A DNA stretch of 64,000 nt from Globisporangium splendens (lineage: Eukaryota; Oomycota; Peronosporomycetes; Pythiales; Pythiaceae), in contig VFIW01000043.1 in assembly GCA_006386115.1 (NCBI GenBank), forward strand, positions 248,001 to 312,000. The letters run 5' to 3'. Below the pieces are notes generated by a model. That model was not told where the DNA came from, made no database searches, and was given only the letters and a program-made list of their open reading frames with translations. The position numbers and the translations under genes are program-made. Positions 21,779-34,442 of the stretch are shown one piece after another. The first letter of the stretch is position 1, and each line of letters starts with the position of its first letter.

Positions 21779-23717
21779 CTAGTCAATCTTCTGGTACCGA
21801 GTATCAAACATGCTGTGCTGCAGTGCGCACATGAACCGAAACGAGCGTCTGAATACCAGAAAAAGAACACATAATAGGAGCAGGATCGCCATAGGGATTG
21901 CCGAGAGAAGCAACGCGACGACACCAAGAAACACGATGCGCCGCGTGAACACCACTGGTGACATTTGTTCTTGAATCGGCTGACACGATCGGTTCGGGAA
22001 AGCAGCGGCGTCAGCATCGTCGGCCACCTCGAAATACTGGGACGCAAACGTGTACGTGAGTCGTGTGTTTCCCTGCGCGTCGATGACACGCGCTGTTGCT
22101 GTTGACACCGGATGAGCCTCCCAATCAAACTCAAGCTCGCCAAAATTGGGTCCGCCATAGTAATCATGACGATGCGGACGAAACTCCCATGGGAGGAGAG
22201 CATTGGCGATCCGGAACACGAGCCCAGGCAAGGAGCCAAGCAGTGACGACGCTCGACTAGTTTCCTGAATTATGAAAGCGAGCAGCGTCATTCAATTAGC
22301 AGGCGGGTGACTTCACATCAGCGCAGTATTGGATGTGGAAAGCTACTTACGGCTGAGTGCGTCATCCCCGAGCTCGTCACTTCGGTGATAAGGTTCTTGT
22401 ATTCGTCACATTGCACCTGATTGATCTCGGCAAAGTGGACATCGCCGCTACGAAGGTAGATGCGCAAGACGCTATTAGTAAACAAGGTGCCTCACTGTCA
22501 GGCCACATTTCAGGCGAACACCTTAAGAGAATCACGCCTTTCGCGTTGGACTTGAGGATCGTATCGAGCAGCCGCATTCGCTGGTGCGCGAATCGATGCC
22601 AATGTTCGCCGCCGTAGAACCTGTCGGTTGGAAGGATCTGGACCCCCGACACGAGCACATTGAACGCTGCAGACGACGTGGTGAGCTCGCGCTCAAGCCA
22701 AGTCCATTGTGCATCGCCGAGAAAGTCGCCGTCGTCTACGTCATATGGATCTTTGTTGTATCTGCGTCCATCAGATTCATCAGCTCTTGTGAGAGCGTCC
22801 GTGTGTATGGGGGATATCTAAACAGTCTCACCGCACATCCAGCAGGATGAATTTCACGATGCGCTCGCCCGTTCCGATCGTGTACGAAGTATACACGCCC
22901 TGGTCGTTCGGAGCCGCTTCACTCAGTAAGAGCGTCTAATTTACAATATGCAACACAATCCAAGCCGCCTACCTCTTGATGCCGCCTCGATGAGTCCTTC
23001 GGCTCGCCTACAAAGTCGAGAAACAGGTTTTGACTTTGCTCGCGATACGGATACGTTTTACCGCCATCGTTGACCCCTAAAGCACCACTCAAAAGTAATG
23101 CAAACACAGAGTGAGAAGCTCACATAAAGCTCTGGACACTCCCCCACATACCAAAGTCGTGGTCGTCCCAGACAGCAATGATCGGAACATTTTGACGAAA
23201 CTGCGTGAAGTCATCGTTCGATTCTTGCAAGCTACATCGTCCGCGCCACATTCTTAGTTCCACCCAAGTCACCACCAACAATACTTAGCATAAACATACC
23301 TGTACTTGTCCTTGAGCATCTGTGGGGTTGCGTTGCGGAAAAAGCGGAACGGCGGGATGTACGACGTGGGGTCTCGCAGGTCCTTGTAATCGCCATAGAT
23401 CTGACGCCACATGCAGCACAACACAACGCACCATAGAGTCAATGCGCCCACAAGGACCTGGTAGCAATGGAGAAGATCGCGTTGATATGTGATTCACGCA
23501 CGACGTCACCCATCCAGAGCCATAGCTGTGGGGCTCGCGCCAAGATCGCGCTCCACAACGGCTGCTTCTCCGCCTGATCGTTGCACGAGCCAAACGCCAC
23601 GCGCTGCAGCGGTGTCGCAACCATGTCCACAGTAGGGAACAGAGCGTTCGCTGCACACAAAGGCGCATAGATCAGCGCCATTAACGCCGCTAAGACGCTG
23701 CCGCATCGCGCCATCAT
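21779..23717 (-). CDS. PhoD-like metallophosphatase, copy 1, eight exons
   Basis: Exons 23717..23502, 23400..23300, 23231..23152, 23076..22973, 22899..22832, 22761..22522, 22447..22351, 22264..21779 give 463 residues. Signal peptide (MMARCGSVLAALMALIYAPL...). PhoD landmarks: AFGSCNDQ, LWLWMGDV, IIAVWDDHDFG, FLDFVGEPKD, VKFILLDVRY, SGDVHFAEINQ, EVTSSGMTHS. These hold the metal-binding Asp/His residues. After the catalytic region come a beta-rich segment and a strong membrane helix (IVFLGVVALLLSAIPMAI...), so the enzyme is probably anchored with the catalytic domain outside or in the lumen. PhoD enzymes are phosphodiesterases/phosphomonoesterases. The paralogue at 48524..50357 keeps five of these seven introns. 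Divergent from KAE1 with only 185 bp between start codons. Confidence 0.85.
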
Positions 23718-23902
23718 GATCCCATTTACGAAATGCGGTTAGTGGCTTCAGTGCTGGATGCCACTCTGCTGTCATCATTTCCACCAATCAAATGGTCTAT
23801 TTTGTATTTCGACCAATAGAAATCCGCCAGCGTCGAATGACAGCAAGATGCCAGCACATTTACCATTTGGCTGGAAGGAAACCAGCAACTGCAAGCACGA
23901 CG
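23718..23902. promoter_or_regulatory. Short bidirectional promoter with two CCAAT boxes
   Basis: The 185 bp between the divergent starts of PhoD copy 1 and KAE1 must hold both promoters. CCAAT occurs at 23784-23788 and 23813-23817, 29 bp apart. A similar pair occurs in the VMA21/AMSH spacer. Confidence 0.45.
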
Positions 23903-25550
23903 ATGGTGTTCCCCGTGGAGAAGCCGCTGCGCAAGCGCGGCGATGTGATTGCGATGGGCATCGAGGGCAGCGCCAACAAGCTCGCCGTGGGCATCATCCG
24001 CTACCGCGAGGACGGCGAGACGGACATCCTGTCGAACCCGCGCAAGACGTACATCACGCCGCCCGGACAGGGCTTCCTGCCGCGCGAGACTGCGTGGCAC
24101 CACCAGAACCATGTGAACGGCATCGTGCGCGCCGCGCTCATCGAGGCGAACACCAAGCCGCAGGAGATCGACTGCATCTGCTACACGAAGGGTCCCGGCA
24201 TGGGCGCACCGCTGCGCTCGGCCGCCGTGTGCGCGCGCATGCTCTCGCTGCTCTGGAAGAAGCCACTTATCGGCGTCAACCACTGCGTGGGCCGTACGTT
24301 TGCATTCTTGCTGTTTCTGCTTTGAATGCGCTTGGTGTGTGTGATTGTGCTGATTGGTTATAATGCGCGTATGTGTGTGTGATGTTGCAGACATTGAAAT
24401 GGGGCGAACGGTGACCAAGTCGTCGAACCCCGTGGTGTTGTACGTGAGCGGCGGCAACACGCAGGTCATCGCGTACTCCATGCAGCGGTACCTTCTTCGT
24501 GCATGCGGCGATGCTAACGTGGGAATTATAGTGTGCTGACATATTGCTTTGTATGTGATAGCTACCGCATTTTCGGCGAGACCATTGACATCGCCGTGGG
24601 CAACTGCCTGGATCGCTTTGCGCGCGTGATCGGCTTGTCGAACGACCCGAGTCCGGGATACAACATCGAAGTGCTCGCACGAGAGTGCGTGGAATAAGAA
24701 AAGGGCTGTGCAGCGTGCTGATATCAGAGCGTCTGCGCTCACCATCTCGTGTTGAATTGCTGTTTGTTTGTTTTGCAGGGGCAAGAAGTTTATCGAGTTG
24801 CCATACATCGTGAAAGGCATGGACGTCTCGTTCTCTGGATTGGCCACATTCATCGAAAAAGAAGCCAAGTACGTTGTGTGTGCGTTATCTATGCATAGCG
24901 TTTGAATCTGACATGGTATTAATTGGGATTATGCTTGATACAGGGAGAAATTGGACTCGGGCGAGTGCACGAAAGCCGATCTGTGTTATTCGCTGCAAGA
25001 AACCATCTTTGCCATGCTGGTGCGATAAAACGACATATCCTTGTTTGCCAGATAGTCTCTCTTCTCTCTCATATGCTAACCATCTTGCTGTGATTTGTTG
25101 TGCAGGTTGAGATCACGGAGCGCGCGATGGCGCACTGTGGGCAATCGGAGGTGCTGATTGTCGGCGGAGTGGGCTGTACGTGCACAAGTGATCACGGCGT
25201 GCTCACGAGCAAACGGAAGCACTGCAACTCACCATCTTCTTCCGTCTGCAATGTTTGCTGTAGGTAACAAGCGTTTGCAGGACATGATGGAGATTATGGC
25301 AAAAGAGCGCAATGGCCGCGTGTGTGCGATGGACCACCGATACTGCATCGACAATGGCGCGATGATCGCCCAGGCGGGAGTGTTGCAGTACCAATACGGC
25401 GAGCTCACGCCAATGGCCGACGCCACGTGCACGCAACGGTATGAAATGCTATGCGTTTGAGTGGACAGAGGGTATTAATTACTGACCTATTGACATGTAT
25501 TGTGCAGCTTCCGAACTGATGAGGTGTCGGTCATCTGGCGCAATGACTAA
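23903..25550 (+). CDS. KAE1: KAE1/OSGEP, tRNA t6A synthesis subunit, eight exons
   Basis: Exons 23903..24293, 24391..24487, 24562..24684, 24779..24868, 24944..25019, 25106..25175, 25264..25438, 25508..25550 give 354 residues (family about 335). It is the catalytic subunit of the KEOPS complex, which transfers threonylcarbamoyl to A37 of ANN-decoding tRNAs. Seen motifs: [13 protein letters not shown] (ASKHA nucleotide fold), metal ligands in [86 protein letters not shown] and [10 protein letters not shown]. No transit peptide, so this is the cytosolic/nuclear form rather than the mitochondrial Qri7 form. The Met at 23903 is the first that fits the family start. Confidence 0.93.
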
Positions 25551-25758
25551 ATCGAAGCAGCGTCAACCGTACTTTGCAACTGAAGAACGCACAGAATATA
25601 TAGAGCGGTGACTTTCTATCGTTTCAGGATGCCTGGCTCTCTCTTGTTTTGTCTAATTGTGAGATGTGCGTTGAGGAAACAGTTGAAGCCGAAACGTCCA
25701 CCTTTGTGGAAGCGCAACAGTCGCTTCATACACCTCAGTGTGGTGCAAGCGGCTTATA

Positions 25759-28700
25759 ATGATTGGATCGCAACACGAAATGGAGCTGATGGAAGTGGAT
25801 ACCCGCATGGGGCTACTGATCCGCTCGTTATCAGCGTACAAGGACGTGTATTCAGTGCTCCTCCAAGCAATTCAGATGCTGGTGCTCGAGTTCTCAACCA
25901 AACAAAGTACGAGAACCGTCGATGACCATGGCTTGGAGCAAGCAACGACGAATCTATCCGATAGGTGCTGCGATCCGTACATGCTTGCGTTTGTCAAAGC
26001 TGGTGCTGTTGCGGATATCGTCGACGCAATGGATCTCTACTTGGACAAGCCAGCTCTTGTAAGTGCGAGCTTAGAGCTACTCAGCGTGATGCAAGCAAGC
26101 AACAGCCTTTCTATTTCGACTGCGTTGCATCAAGCAGGTACGTGTTGTGTTGCGTACCGTCGCAATCAGCTGCTACACGTTCAAGTGCCTCTTGCCGTAT
26201 TGGCCACTCAATGCTCCAGGCATCCTGAACACTTTACTGAAAATCGCTCGCCATCCAATCCACCTGGAGCGAAACAAGTGCCTTCACCAAGCGATGTCGG
26301 TGCTGTCAGCGATGCCCCTTAGTCAACAGAAGCTGGATGTCAAGAAAAGTGCGCTGCAAAAGATTGACTTTGTCACGCAAGTGATGGTAGGATGCCTTGT
26401 ATATGCTTGCATTTATCTATTGGCTGCCATCGGTTCTGAAAGCCTGATGTCTTGTTGCCGTTCAACCTTTAGTTCGCTCATTCCAAAGACATCGAGCTGC
26501 TCCAGAAGTGCCTCTTGTACCTCGATGCCGTCTTGCAATTCACCGGGAATGGTGTTGGAACTCCGCCAAGTCTTGCGAGTCTTGTGTTGAATGTATTGGC
26601 GCACTGTAACCAGCACAGCCTAGAGCTAAAGCCGAGTTTTTACATCGTTGCGCGCAGGGTACTGTTCAGGTAAGAATTTTTGTTGCGTGCGTATGTTTTT
26701 GCCGGACACGATTTGGTCAAATGAAATGCTTGCAACTATGCCATATATATGCAGAGTGCTTGATGCAGCAAGTCGCGAAGATGATGACACCCTGTTCAAC
26801 AGTGCGGCGCTGATTGTCGGCGCAACAATAGCAAACTACCGCAAGCGTCACAACCTTGATGAGGTTTGCCGGCAAATTCAGTTAGTTGTTTGACACGCGA
26901 CAGTCAAGCGAACTAATGGGATATTTTCTATGCTCTCCATCAATGCAGCATGATGCCGCGTTTCTCGAGAAGATCTGTGGGATGACGCTGACGGAAGCTG
27001 TTATCTCTGGACTCGTGAGCCTGAAGGAATGCCACGCCAATGAGTCAACTGTGTGCGAACGCAAACGTTTGAAAATGAAATCGTTGGCACCAACTGATCT
27101 TGTGTGCTTCAGAGAACGGAACGATGAATCATTTGCAGCACGGAACGACGTACTGAAATTGGCGCTGGCGGTTCTTTGGAGGTCAGTGCGTTGCCGTAGT
27201 TTGCTGACAAATTGCTTTTCGGATGAAATAACCATCGCTTTCCATGCGCAGCCAGCACGCCAAGCTCTTTTTCGAGAAGGGCGGTTTTCTTCTCTGCCTC
27301 CGGTATCTTTTAGACAGAGAGTCCGAAAGGAATGCGTCCATTGCCTTCTCAGTCGCCACTGCATTTCACTATGCTTCAAGCACTTTTCGTGAGCAACTGT
27401 GGATTGAGCTGCAGGCACAAGAAGGGCCAGCCACGTTGTCGCAAGCCATAAAAGTCATTCTCGATACTGGCACCGATGAGCAACTGGAGCATTTTATCTG
27501 TGTTCTGGACGAGTTGGTGCCATGTGAAGTAAGTGAGCTGTGTTTTGGTTGAAGACAAGGAAATGATCTCGGTCTCATTAATGCTCACGCCTGTGTAGGG
27601 ATTTATCAAAGAGTTTGAGCAGCAGGATGGGTTGGAAACACTCGCGTGTGTGATGACAAAGCGCTAGGAGGTACGTAGGCTTCACCTTTCATATCGGGGC
27701 TAAAACAGAACCTTGGTTTGACTTTGTTTGAGCGTAGTTTCCCAACAGCACGTTACGATCCATTATCGTTCTGTCCAGCATGCATGACTTGAGACCACGA
27801 CTGGAGGTGGCTGCGCCATGGTCCGTGCAAATCGAAATGATTAGAGTTCTGAAGAGTCGAGACGCGTATTGACTGTGGGATCTTTGTTTATTTTGCAGGA
27901 ACCTCGGGGGGATTCTCTGTGACGCGAGAGTGGAATTCTCGACCTGCGACATCATTCAACTGCACTGCATGAAGGCGCTGGTTTACATCTACTCGTATCG
28001 ATACGCAGATGATTTCGTGTTTTCGACACAACACATTAAGGACACGCTTCGACTCATGCGCTCCAAGGTTCAAGACAGTGTTCTGACTTTGGAATTCATG
28101 AATCTGCTGGCATATCAGTTGGTAGGTTCCTCGACTTTCTCCATAGATATCTCTGACGACCGGCTGTGGTTGATCTCATTATTTCTGTGTGAATTTGTAC
28201 AGAAAAGCAAGACCATTCGCCAAGAGTACATCGAATATGGAGTGCTGCAATGCGTGTCCAAGGCGATTGATGTCCATCAATTAAACATGGTCGAGTTCAA
28301 TCGATCTGTCTTTACGATCGTGAATAGTATCTGCACCGAAGCTGATGTGCGAAAGTACATCTGTGTTCTGGAGTCGCATGTGAATCTATCGACCCAAGTG
28401 TCCGCCATCGATCTGGTAGGTTTTTCGGTGTGCTTCATGAAAATGTGCTCGTTTGCTTCTTACACGGTATCACATAATGTGTGCTCACACAATAGGAGCC
28501 CTTTGTCGAGTCTCTTGAATTGTGCCGCAGTGTTATCACGACTCTGGCCTTCACACGGCCCCATTGCGAAGCATTGGCTGATGGCCGTGCGATCGAACTG
28601 ATCATAACCATCTTGTGGAACGCCATCGAGAGTCCAACAGCAAAGGAGCGTGCTCCGTTTATGCGGATCGCTTCGAGCTGCTATAGCGGATTGACTAGTA

Positions 28701-31600
28701 TGGTCAAGATACTGCGGCTTTGCTCGTTTCAGCATGAAAACTATGCGGATTTGGCGATCAGCGAGCTGAATGTACCGGCTTCTTTGGATACGGGAGTGCT
28801 TTTCACGTCGCTTCGGAAGTGCAATGGCTGCGAAGTGCTTACCGAATCACTTGAGAAAGCTGTACTGATTAAGTTTGACGCCACTTCGACGATTGAGCGT
28901 GGGTGTGCGCTAATTTACGCAATCCTGCTAGCAAGCCCAGCCTGCACAAGCGCTTTTGTTGACGCGAATTGGCTGTCGACTGGAGTCAGTATTCTCATGC
29001 ATGACTTTGGTAATGACACCACCGATCGTATCGTGGAGTTCGTGCTGAAGACAATCGTTCTCGTTGCGTCTGAACAACTGGATTGTGCGAAATTGCTGCT
29101 GAAGGCTGGCGCAGCAAACGTATTGCTGGACAAGATCGACCGCGAAGTGGCTCATCATGGGCACTCACTGAACGAAGTCCGATTCGACTTGTTGATTTGC
29201 GTACTCGAGATTCTTGCTGCCGTTCCGGACACTCTTCCCGACTGTTTGGTTTCTCGAAGCTTTCAGACCTTGCGAACACTCCTCCATTGCTTGTCGTTCA
29301 CGTCGTCTGCACGTCTGTCAACGATATTGAAGCGCGTGAAAACGGTGATCGAGTTGCTGGCGACAGATGACGTTGTTCGGAGACTCGCATCCAGACTCCA
29401 GACTACTCTCACCGCGATCGAAGTGGGAACGCGAGCACCATCATTCAATCATGCCGTTCAAGGAAATCGTATTGTCAAAGGATTCATTGCCTTGGAAGCC
29501 ATTCTTCTCTCGTCTCGTGGAGAAGAGATACTCAAGGGCGTTGCATTTCATCGCATATTCATGCGAATTGCTGCTTTGGATGACGCAATGACCACTGGAG
29601 CTCCTATCGCTTGTCTCGGACTCGATGCTTCGTTTTTCCAAGAGTTGATGTGCCTCAGCTCCCAGCTTCTGAATTCTAGCTACCGAGATTCCATTTTCAC
29701 AAGCACACTGCACTTCTTCCTTTTCAGCGAAAGCAACCTGGACTCGTTGATTTGGATGAGGACTTTGGACTGTGATCATAGCGCTCACGAATCAGAGTGT
29801 GCATTGGAAGGCATTGAAGGTATCGTCCGAGTGGACAAGCAGCGTGGAAGCCGGCAGTTGGTGGAGTTAGGAGTCGTTCCTCTCCTTCTCGAGTGTTTAG
29901 TGCATCATAACGGGAACGAAGTGGTCGCCGGGTGCACCATGAGATTGCTTCTCGGTCTTTTTTCCAGCCCAGACCACGTTCACGACGTCTTGAAGCAGGT
30001 TGTCGCTAACCACGGACACATTGTGATTCCAGTTGTGTGTCGCGGACACGTGAATGATGAGCGTATTTCTATGCTTGTAATCCAGACACTCATGCGGATG
30101 ATCGACGTGCAAGACAGCAGCGTGGAGATGGATGCAATTGCTGGTTCAAGTCACGAAGTCAGGACTGCGGGAGATGAAACAACAAGCGAGGGCGAGCTGC
30201 GAACATGGCGGGCGCAAGTGTTGCATGAACTGCTCCATACCGATATCCTGTCGCTGCTGTTTCATTTGCTTGGGAACCACTGCCAAACAAGTGACATGAC
30301 AACATCCACAAACGCGTCTTTTGTCGGCATGCTGCTGGAACTCCTGTACGATCTTACGCGACTGGACGCTGGACGAGATCGTGCCGAAGAACTCCATGTG
30401 TTGCAGCACCTCCAGCAAGTCGTCCACGTCGTGTGGTCTCAAGGCGACAACAAAAATCCGCTCTTGCTCGAGTCTGCGATCGACTGTTTCGTGAACCTTG
30501 CGTGCGCAAATCGTCCATTGCACGGGTGGCATGACATCCCCCTTTGGCTCCTGAGCGTCGCTGATTCCATTCAAAGTCAAGTGAAGTATAAACTGCCGCT
30601 TTGCCTTGAAAAGATCCTGGGGGTCCTCACGTGTCTCGTGGTTCACCCGGAGTTGGGGCATCAATTGGCATGCGATGGAGCGCATCTGATCCTGCAATTG
30701 CTGGTATATTCCGACGACGAGATCGACTATAGACACGTGGAGCAAGGCATTTACGCACTTATGATGCAGCTATGCGTCATCGACCGGAGTTCTATCCCTG
30801 TGTTCATGCTGTTTGATGTGATCGTCATCACTGCCGAGCGGATCTCGGTCCACTTGGAGGACGAAAACTATCTTTGCGCGTGCCTGGAGTTCCTAGATCT
30901 CGTCACAAACAAGAAGCCGGCTCTGTTATCACTCGAAGATCGACAGGAAGTCATTTTGGCACTCGAGGGCATCGTGGCAAAGCACGAAACAACGTCATCA
31001 AAGCAAGTCTACCGCGCGTCTCGTGCTTTGCTGACCAACCTTGGTGTCACGGATCCTGACTCACGGAAGTTGGTCTCAAGCGCCACCAACTTACCAATTG
31101 CGAAGTCATTCTCGTCGCTCCCGATCCAAACAGCGCAACTCCTGTCCAAACAGGAGCCTCGCTATCGCGATCTTCTGCTAGAAGGCGCACTGTTTCGAGT
31201 GTTTGGCACCACCATCGATGCGAAGAAGCAAACGAAGAAAAAGCAATCCAGCGCAAGGAATAAGGTACGAGTCACACTCGCCGTCGACGGAACGTACCTG
31301 CTTTTCCATCATCTTTCGAGTCATCCGCCGCGCGTCGAGCGTGTTTTTGTCAGTCAGTTATCGATTGTTCCCTCTTCTACGGCTGACAAAAGCGAAAGGA
31401 AAACGCCAGTGAAGCGCGCTCTGTCATCGTATCTGACGCGATCCCCGAGTTCAACAGAGAAAGAGCTTCGATACCTCCAGCTGCTGGTGCGTGGTGAAGC
31501 CATTTCGATGGAGGCGTCAAGTGCAGAAGAACGCATTTCGTGGGAAAAAGCTCTGCAATGGCTCGTGACACGCCAGTCCGCTGGAGTGCCTCTTACCTAG
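25759..31600 (+). CDS. Large armadillo-like repeat protein with C-terminal PH domain; in-frame TAG in exon 7
   Basis: Eleven exons: 25759..26137, 26220..26386, 26473..26669, 26755..26863, 26949..27181, 27252..27528, 27599..27670, 27738..27865, 27899..28121, 28203..28415, 28496..31600; about 1,700 codons. Helical, Leu/Ala-rich repeats of ARM/HEAT type run through nearly the whole length (for example VLSSMHDLRPRLEVAAPWS). The last 130 residues form a PH-like domain (LLLEGALFRVFGTTID ... ISWEKALQWLVTRQSAG). Such proteins act as scaffolds; no function is assigned. Exon 7 read in the phase set by its neighbours contains TAG at 27665-27667, six bases before a strong GTACGT donor (27671). Either this is a nonsense change in this strain, or exon 7 uses the weaker donor at 27650, or exon 7 is skipped (all are phase 0). 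Upstream exons are possible. Confidence 0.7.
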
Positions 31601-31831
31601 GTGATGCCGCTGATTTATGGAGGAGAAGGGTGTATGCTCCAACTCCCTCCTCGTCAATATAATTAGATGCTTGAGTCCTCACCTAGACGCTCTGATTCAC
31701 GCATGGTTCATTATCCCATGTCATGGTTCAAAGCGCTAAGTATAGGTCTTCAGGTACAATGCGCTTTTGCCCATTGCAGTGAAAGCAGCGCAATCTTGGC
31801 TGCATGGTGGACTACTAGAAGCTGCTGAGAG

Positions 31832-34242
31832 ATGGATCGAGCACGGCGCGCCGAGCCATACAGCAATGCCACGGTCTGGACCCGAGAGATCGCACGGAAT
31901 CTGGCCGGCCACCTCGCTCGGATCTCCAAGGCGCACAGCTATGTGGACACGAAAGCTCCCAAGACCCGGTTGCTGCCCAAGTTCCAGCATCATGGCAATG
32001 CAAAGCGATGCACGACGAGTCCTGCCAAAGTGCGGCAAACGAGCATCGCGCCAAAGGAAGACGAGCCACAGGATCGAGAAGAAGAGGACGACGGCGCTGT
32101 ACGCGGAGTGCAGAGTGCTCGAAACGAAATGAATGATGAGGTAGCTCATCGCGACGACAACAAATCCGGTCGTCGGCGTCCGAAGACAATGGTTAAGAGA
32201 GCCAAAAATCCGTCCAAGAAGACGCGAATGGAGGTCGATCGGCTGGAGGTGATCGCGCACGAGAACCAGCGACTCCATGATCGGCTCGCAAAAATCGCAA
32301 GTCCCACACCGCGACATCTCCATCACGCAAAGCCGAGTCCCATTGCCAATACCGGTCATAGTTGTAGTGAGGAGTCAGCAGCACATGAGACTTCGATACC
32401 ACTGCATCACCAGCCACCGCCCACGCGGTCGTCTTCTCACGACTACAACAAGAAGCAAGAGCAGCTTAAGATATGGACAGAGAACCAGGTGAGTGAACTT
32501 CTCAGTTTTATAGCTTTGTGGCCGAAAGACAATTTTCTACAATCATTTCACCTTAGGCGCTGAGTAAACGCCTTCGCTCGACGAAAGGCACGCTCAACTG
32601 CAAAGAATGGGAGAAAGACGACAAGTGGAACCAACATTACCTTCGATCTCAAGAGAAGAGACGGATTTCGCTTCAGCAGGAGCTTTTGAAAGCGCAAATG
32701 TCGCCCCAGGTGTGTCTTGGTGGGAAGGCGGTAAAAGCGGAAGCACAAAGCTCGCGAAGCCCGTCAGCTGCAAGAAAAGATGCGGCAAACGCGATGATGA
32801 GCCCTCGAGAGGGGACGAATCGCAGCGATATTCCACATGCGACGGCAGCGAATCACCGCCGGATCATGATGCTGCGTCAGCAACGATCGGCTCCGTCCTT
32901 GGAGCAACAGCAGCACAAAGTGAGCCGAGACTCGGAGACAACAAAGCAGCCGGACAATCAACAAGAAAACAGTATTTTTCGGCCACAGGATCAAGACGTT
33001 GTCGACGTGCATTTCACATTTTCGAGAGCAAGAAACAAGCGATTGGAGATCGACGTCGGCATGGATCCCGTGGCAATTAGCCCAGGTGTGTTTTCGCCGG
33101 CTGTGGAGCTGGAGTCTGCGCTCGACGCCATGTCGCTTGATGAAGCACCCGAGTGCATATCGCTACAAGCGGGTGCTATGATATCTGAGGATGAGCAAGG
33201 TACATACAAAGAAGAGGAACAAGCGATCCTGCCAGATGCTTCGGATGCGTGCAAAGCAGAGGAACAAACCATCTCCGAGGTGGTGGACGACTCGGAGCAA
33301 CCCGATTGCACGTTTAACGACAGCGAAATCAATGCCACTGTATTCGATGCGCTGCAGGACTCGATCGACCAGATCGCAGACGCTTTTGCAAACGAAATGG
33401 GGTCACGTGAGGCAACCGAAGCTCTCGTTCGCAATGAACCAGAGAGCATGGCATTGCAAACAGAGGAGTCTACAGAGCTGCCATCATCGCCACCGGAAAC
33501 GGCAGATGAAGGTGATTTGGCGGATATCGAGGCTATGAGTGCTGCGATGCCTCCACCTGAGGAACAAGCGACGTCTGGGAGTACAATAGACAACATTGAA
33601 GAACTTAAGCCAAGACAAAAACAGATTGAGGATCCTGTGGGGTATTCACCACCAGAAATGGCTGCACAAGCAGCCTCCAACCAGAGAAATGAAGACGAGA
33701 GTTTTGTGATAGGCAATGTCGACCAAGCAGCAGACTCCGTGGTTGAGCCACTGTCAGACGCACCAGAGGAACCACCAGAAGCAGCGGCACAACACAGAGA
33801 AGAGGAGGAAGAAGACTACGAGGAAGAACCTTTCGACGACGACGCAGGTCATGTTGACGAAATTCACGACACACCTGCTGATGTGTCACCACAAAGCAAA
33901 GACACAGGAAACGGTGAACATGAACACTCAAGCGATACAACCGCAGCAGCGATGTCACCACAATATGGAAACGATGCTGAGGACGATACGAGTGGGTATG
34001 GAAGCGAATTCGACAACGACCACAACGACGAAGAAGGCGAAGTGACGACCACCAGGTTGAAGATTGACGATGACGTTGCGCATGAGTCTCGATTGCACAC
34101 CGACGACTACAACAACGAGAGCTACGGCAACGAAGACGATTATGGTGACGAGAGCGACCACGAGGCCACAGACGCACAGAAAGAGAGCGAAAAGCACGAC
34201 GACGAACTGTCATATTCCGACGATGGCTTTGAAGGCACATGA
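31832..34242 (+). CDS. CFAP97/Hemingway-like protein with acidic tail, two exons
   Basis: Exons 31832..32488 and 32557..34242 give 780 residues. The segment at about 130-155 (RLEVIAHENQRLHDRLAKI) resembles the ENxxLxxRL core of the CFAP97/Hemingway family, linked to cilia and flagella. It is followed after a gap by a second helical block (SKRLRSTKGTLNCKEWEKDD and onward). The rest, from about residue 370, is very acidic and low in complexity (Glu/Asp/Gln/Ser), rich in EEQ, EEEEDYEEE and DDYNNESYGNEDD-type stretches, so probably disordered. A flagellar role would suit an organism with zoospores; this is inference from a short motif. Start chosen as the first ATG in the frame. Confidence 0.6.
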
Positions 34243-34442
34243 TTGTGACATCAAGCCGTAAATGCTATATTTAGTTTCACGTAAAATATACAACATCCGT
34301 ATGCTGACATCAATCCATGAGCAAGTAAATACACCACCAACACCCGTAAATAACAACCTCTGACATTAAGTTCGCATTGCTGATTGACCGCAAAATTCAA
34401 AAACTCACAGCGACTGCGAAAGTCACAGCACCAAGCACGAAC

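Noticed and set aside
25608..25925. Alternative frame at the start of the ARM/PH gene
   Set aside because: It overlaps the frame that continues in phase through ten exons; the alternative stops and has no helical repeat pattern.
27665..27667. Reassigned TAG codon (alternative genetic code)
   Set aside because: Other genes here end normally with TAG (NIPA-like transporter, VMA21, the ARM/PH gene itself), so TAG is a stop in this genome.
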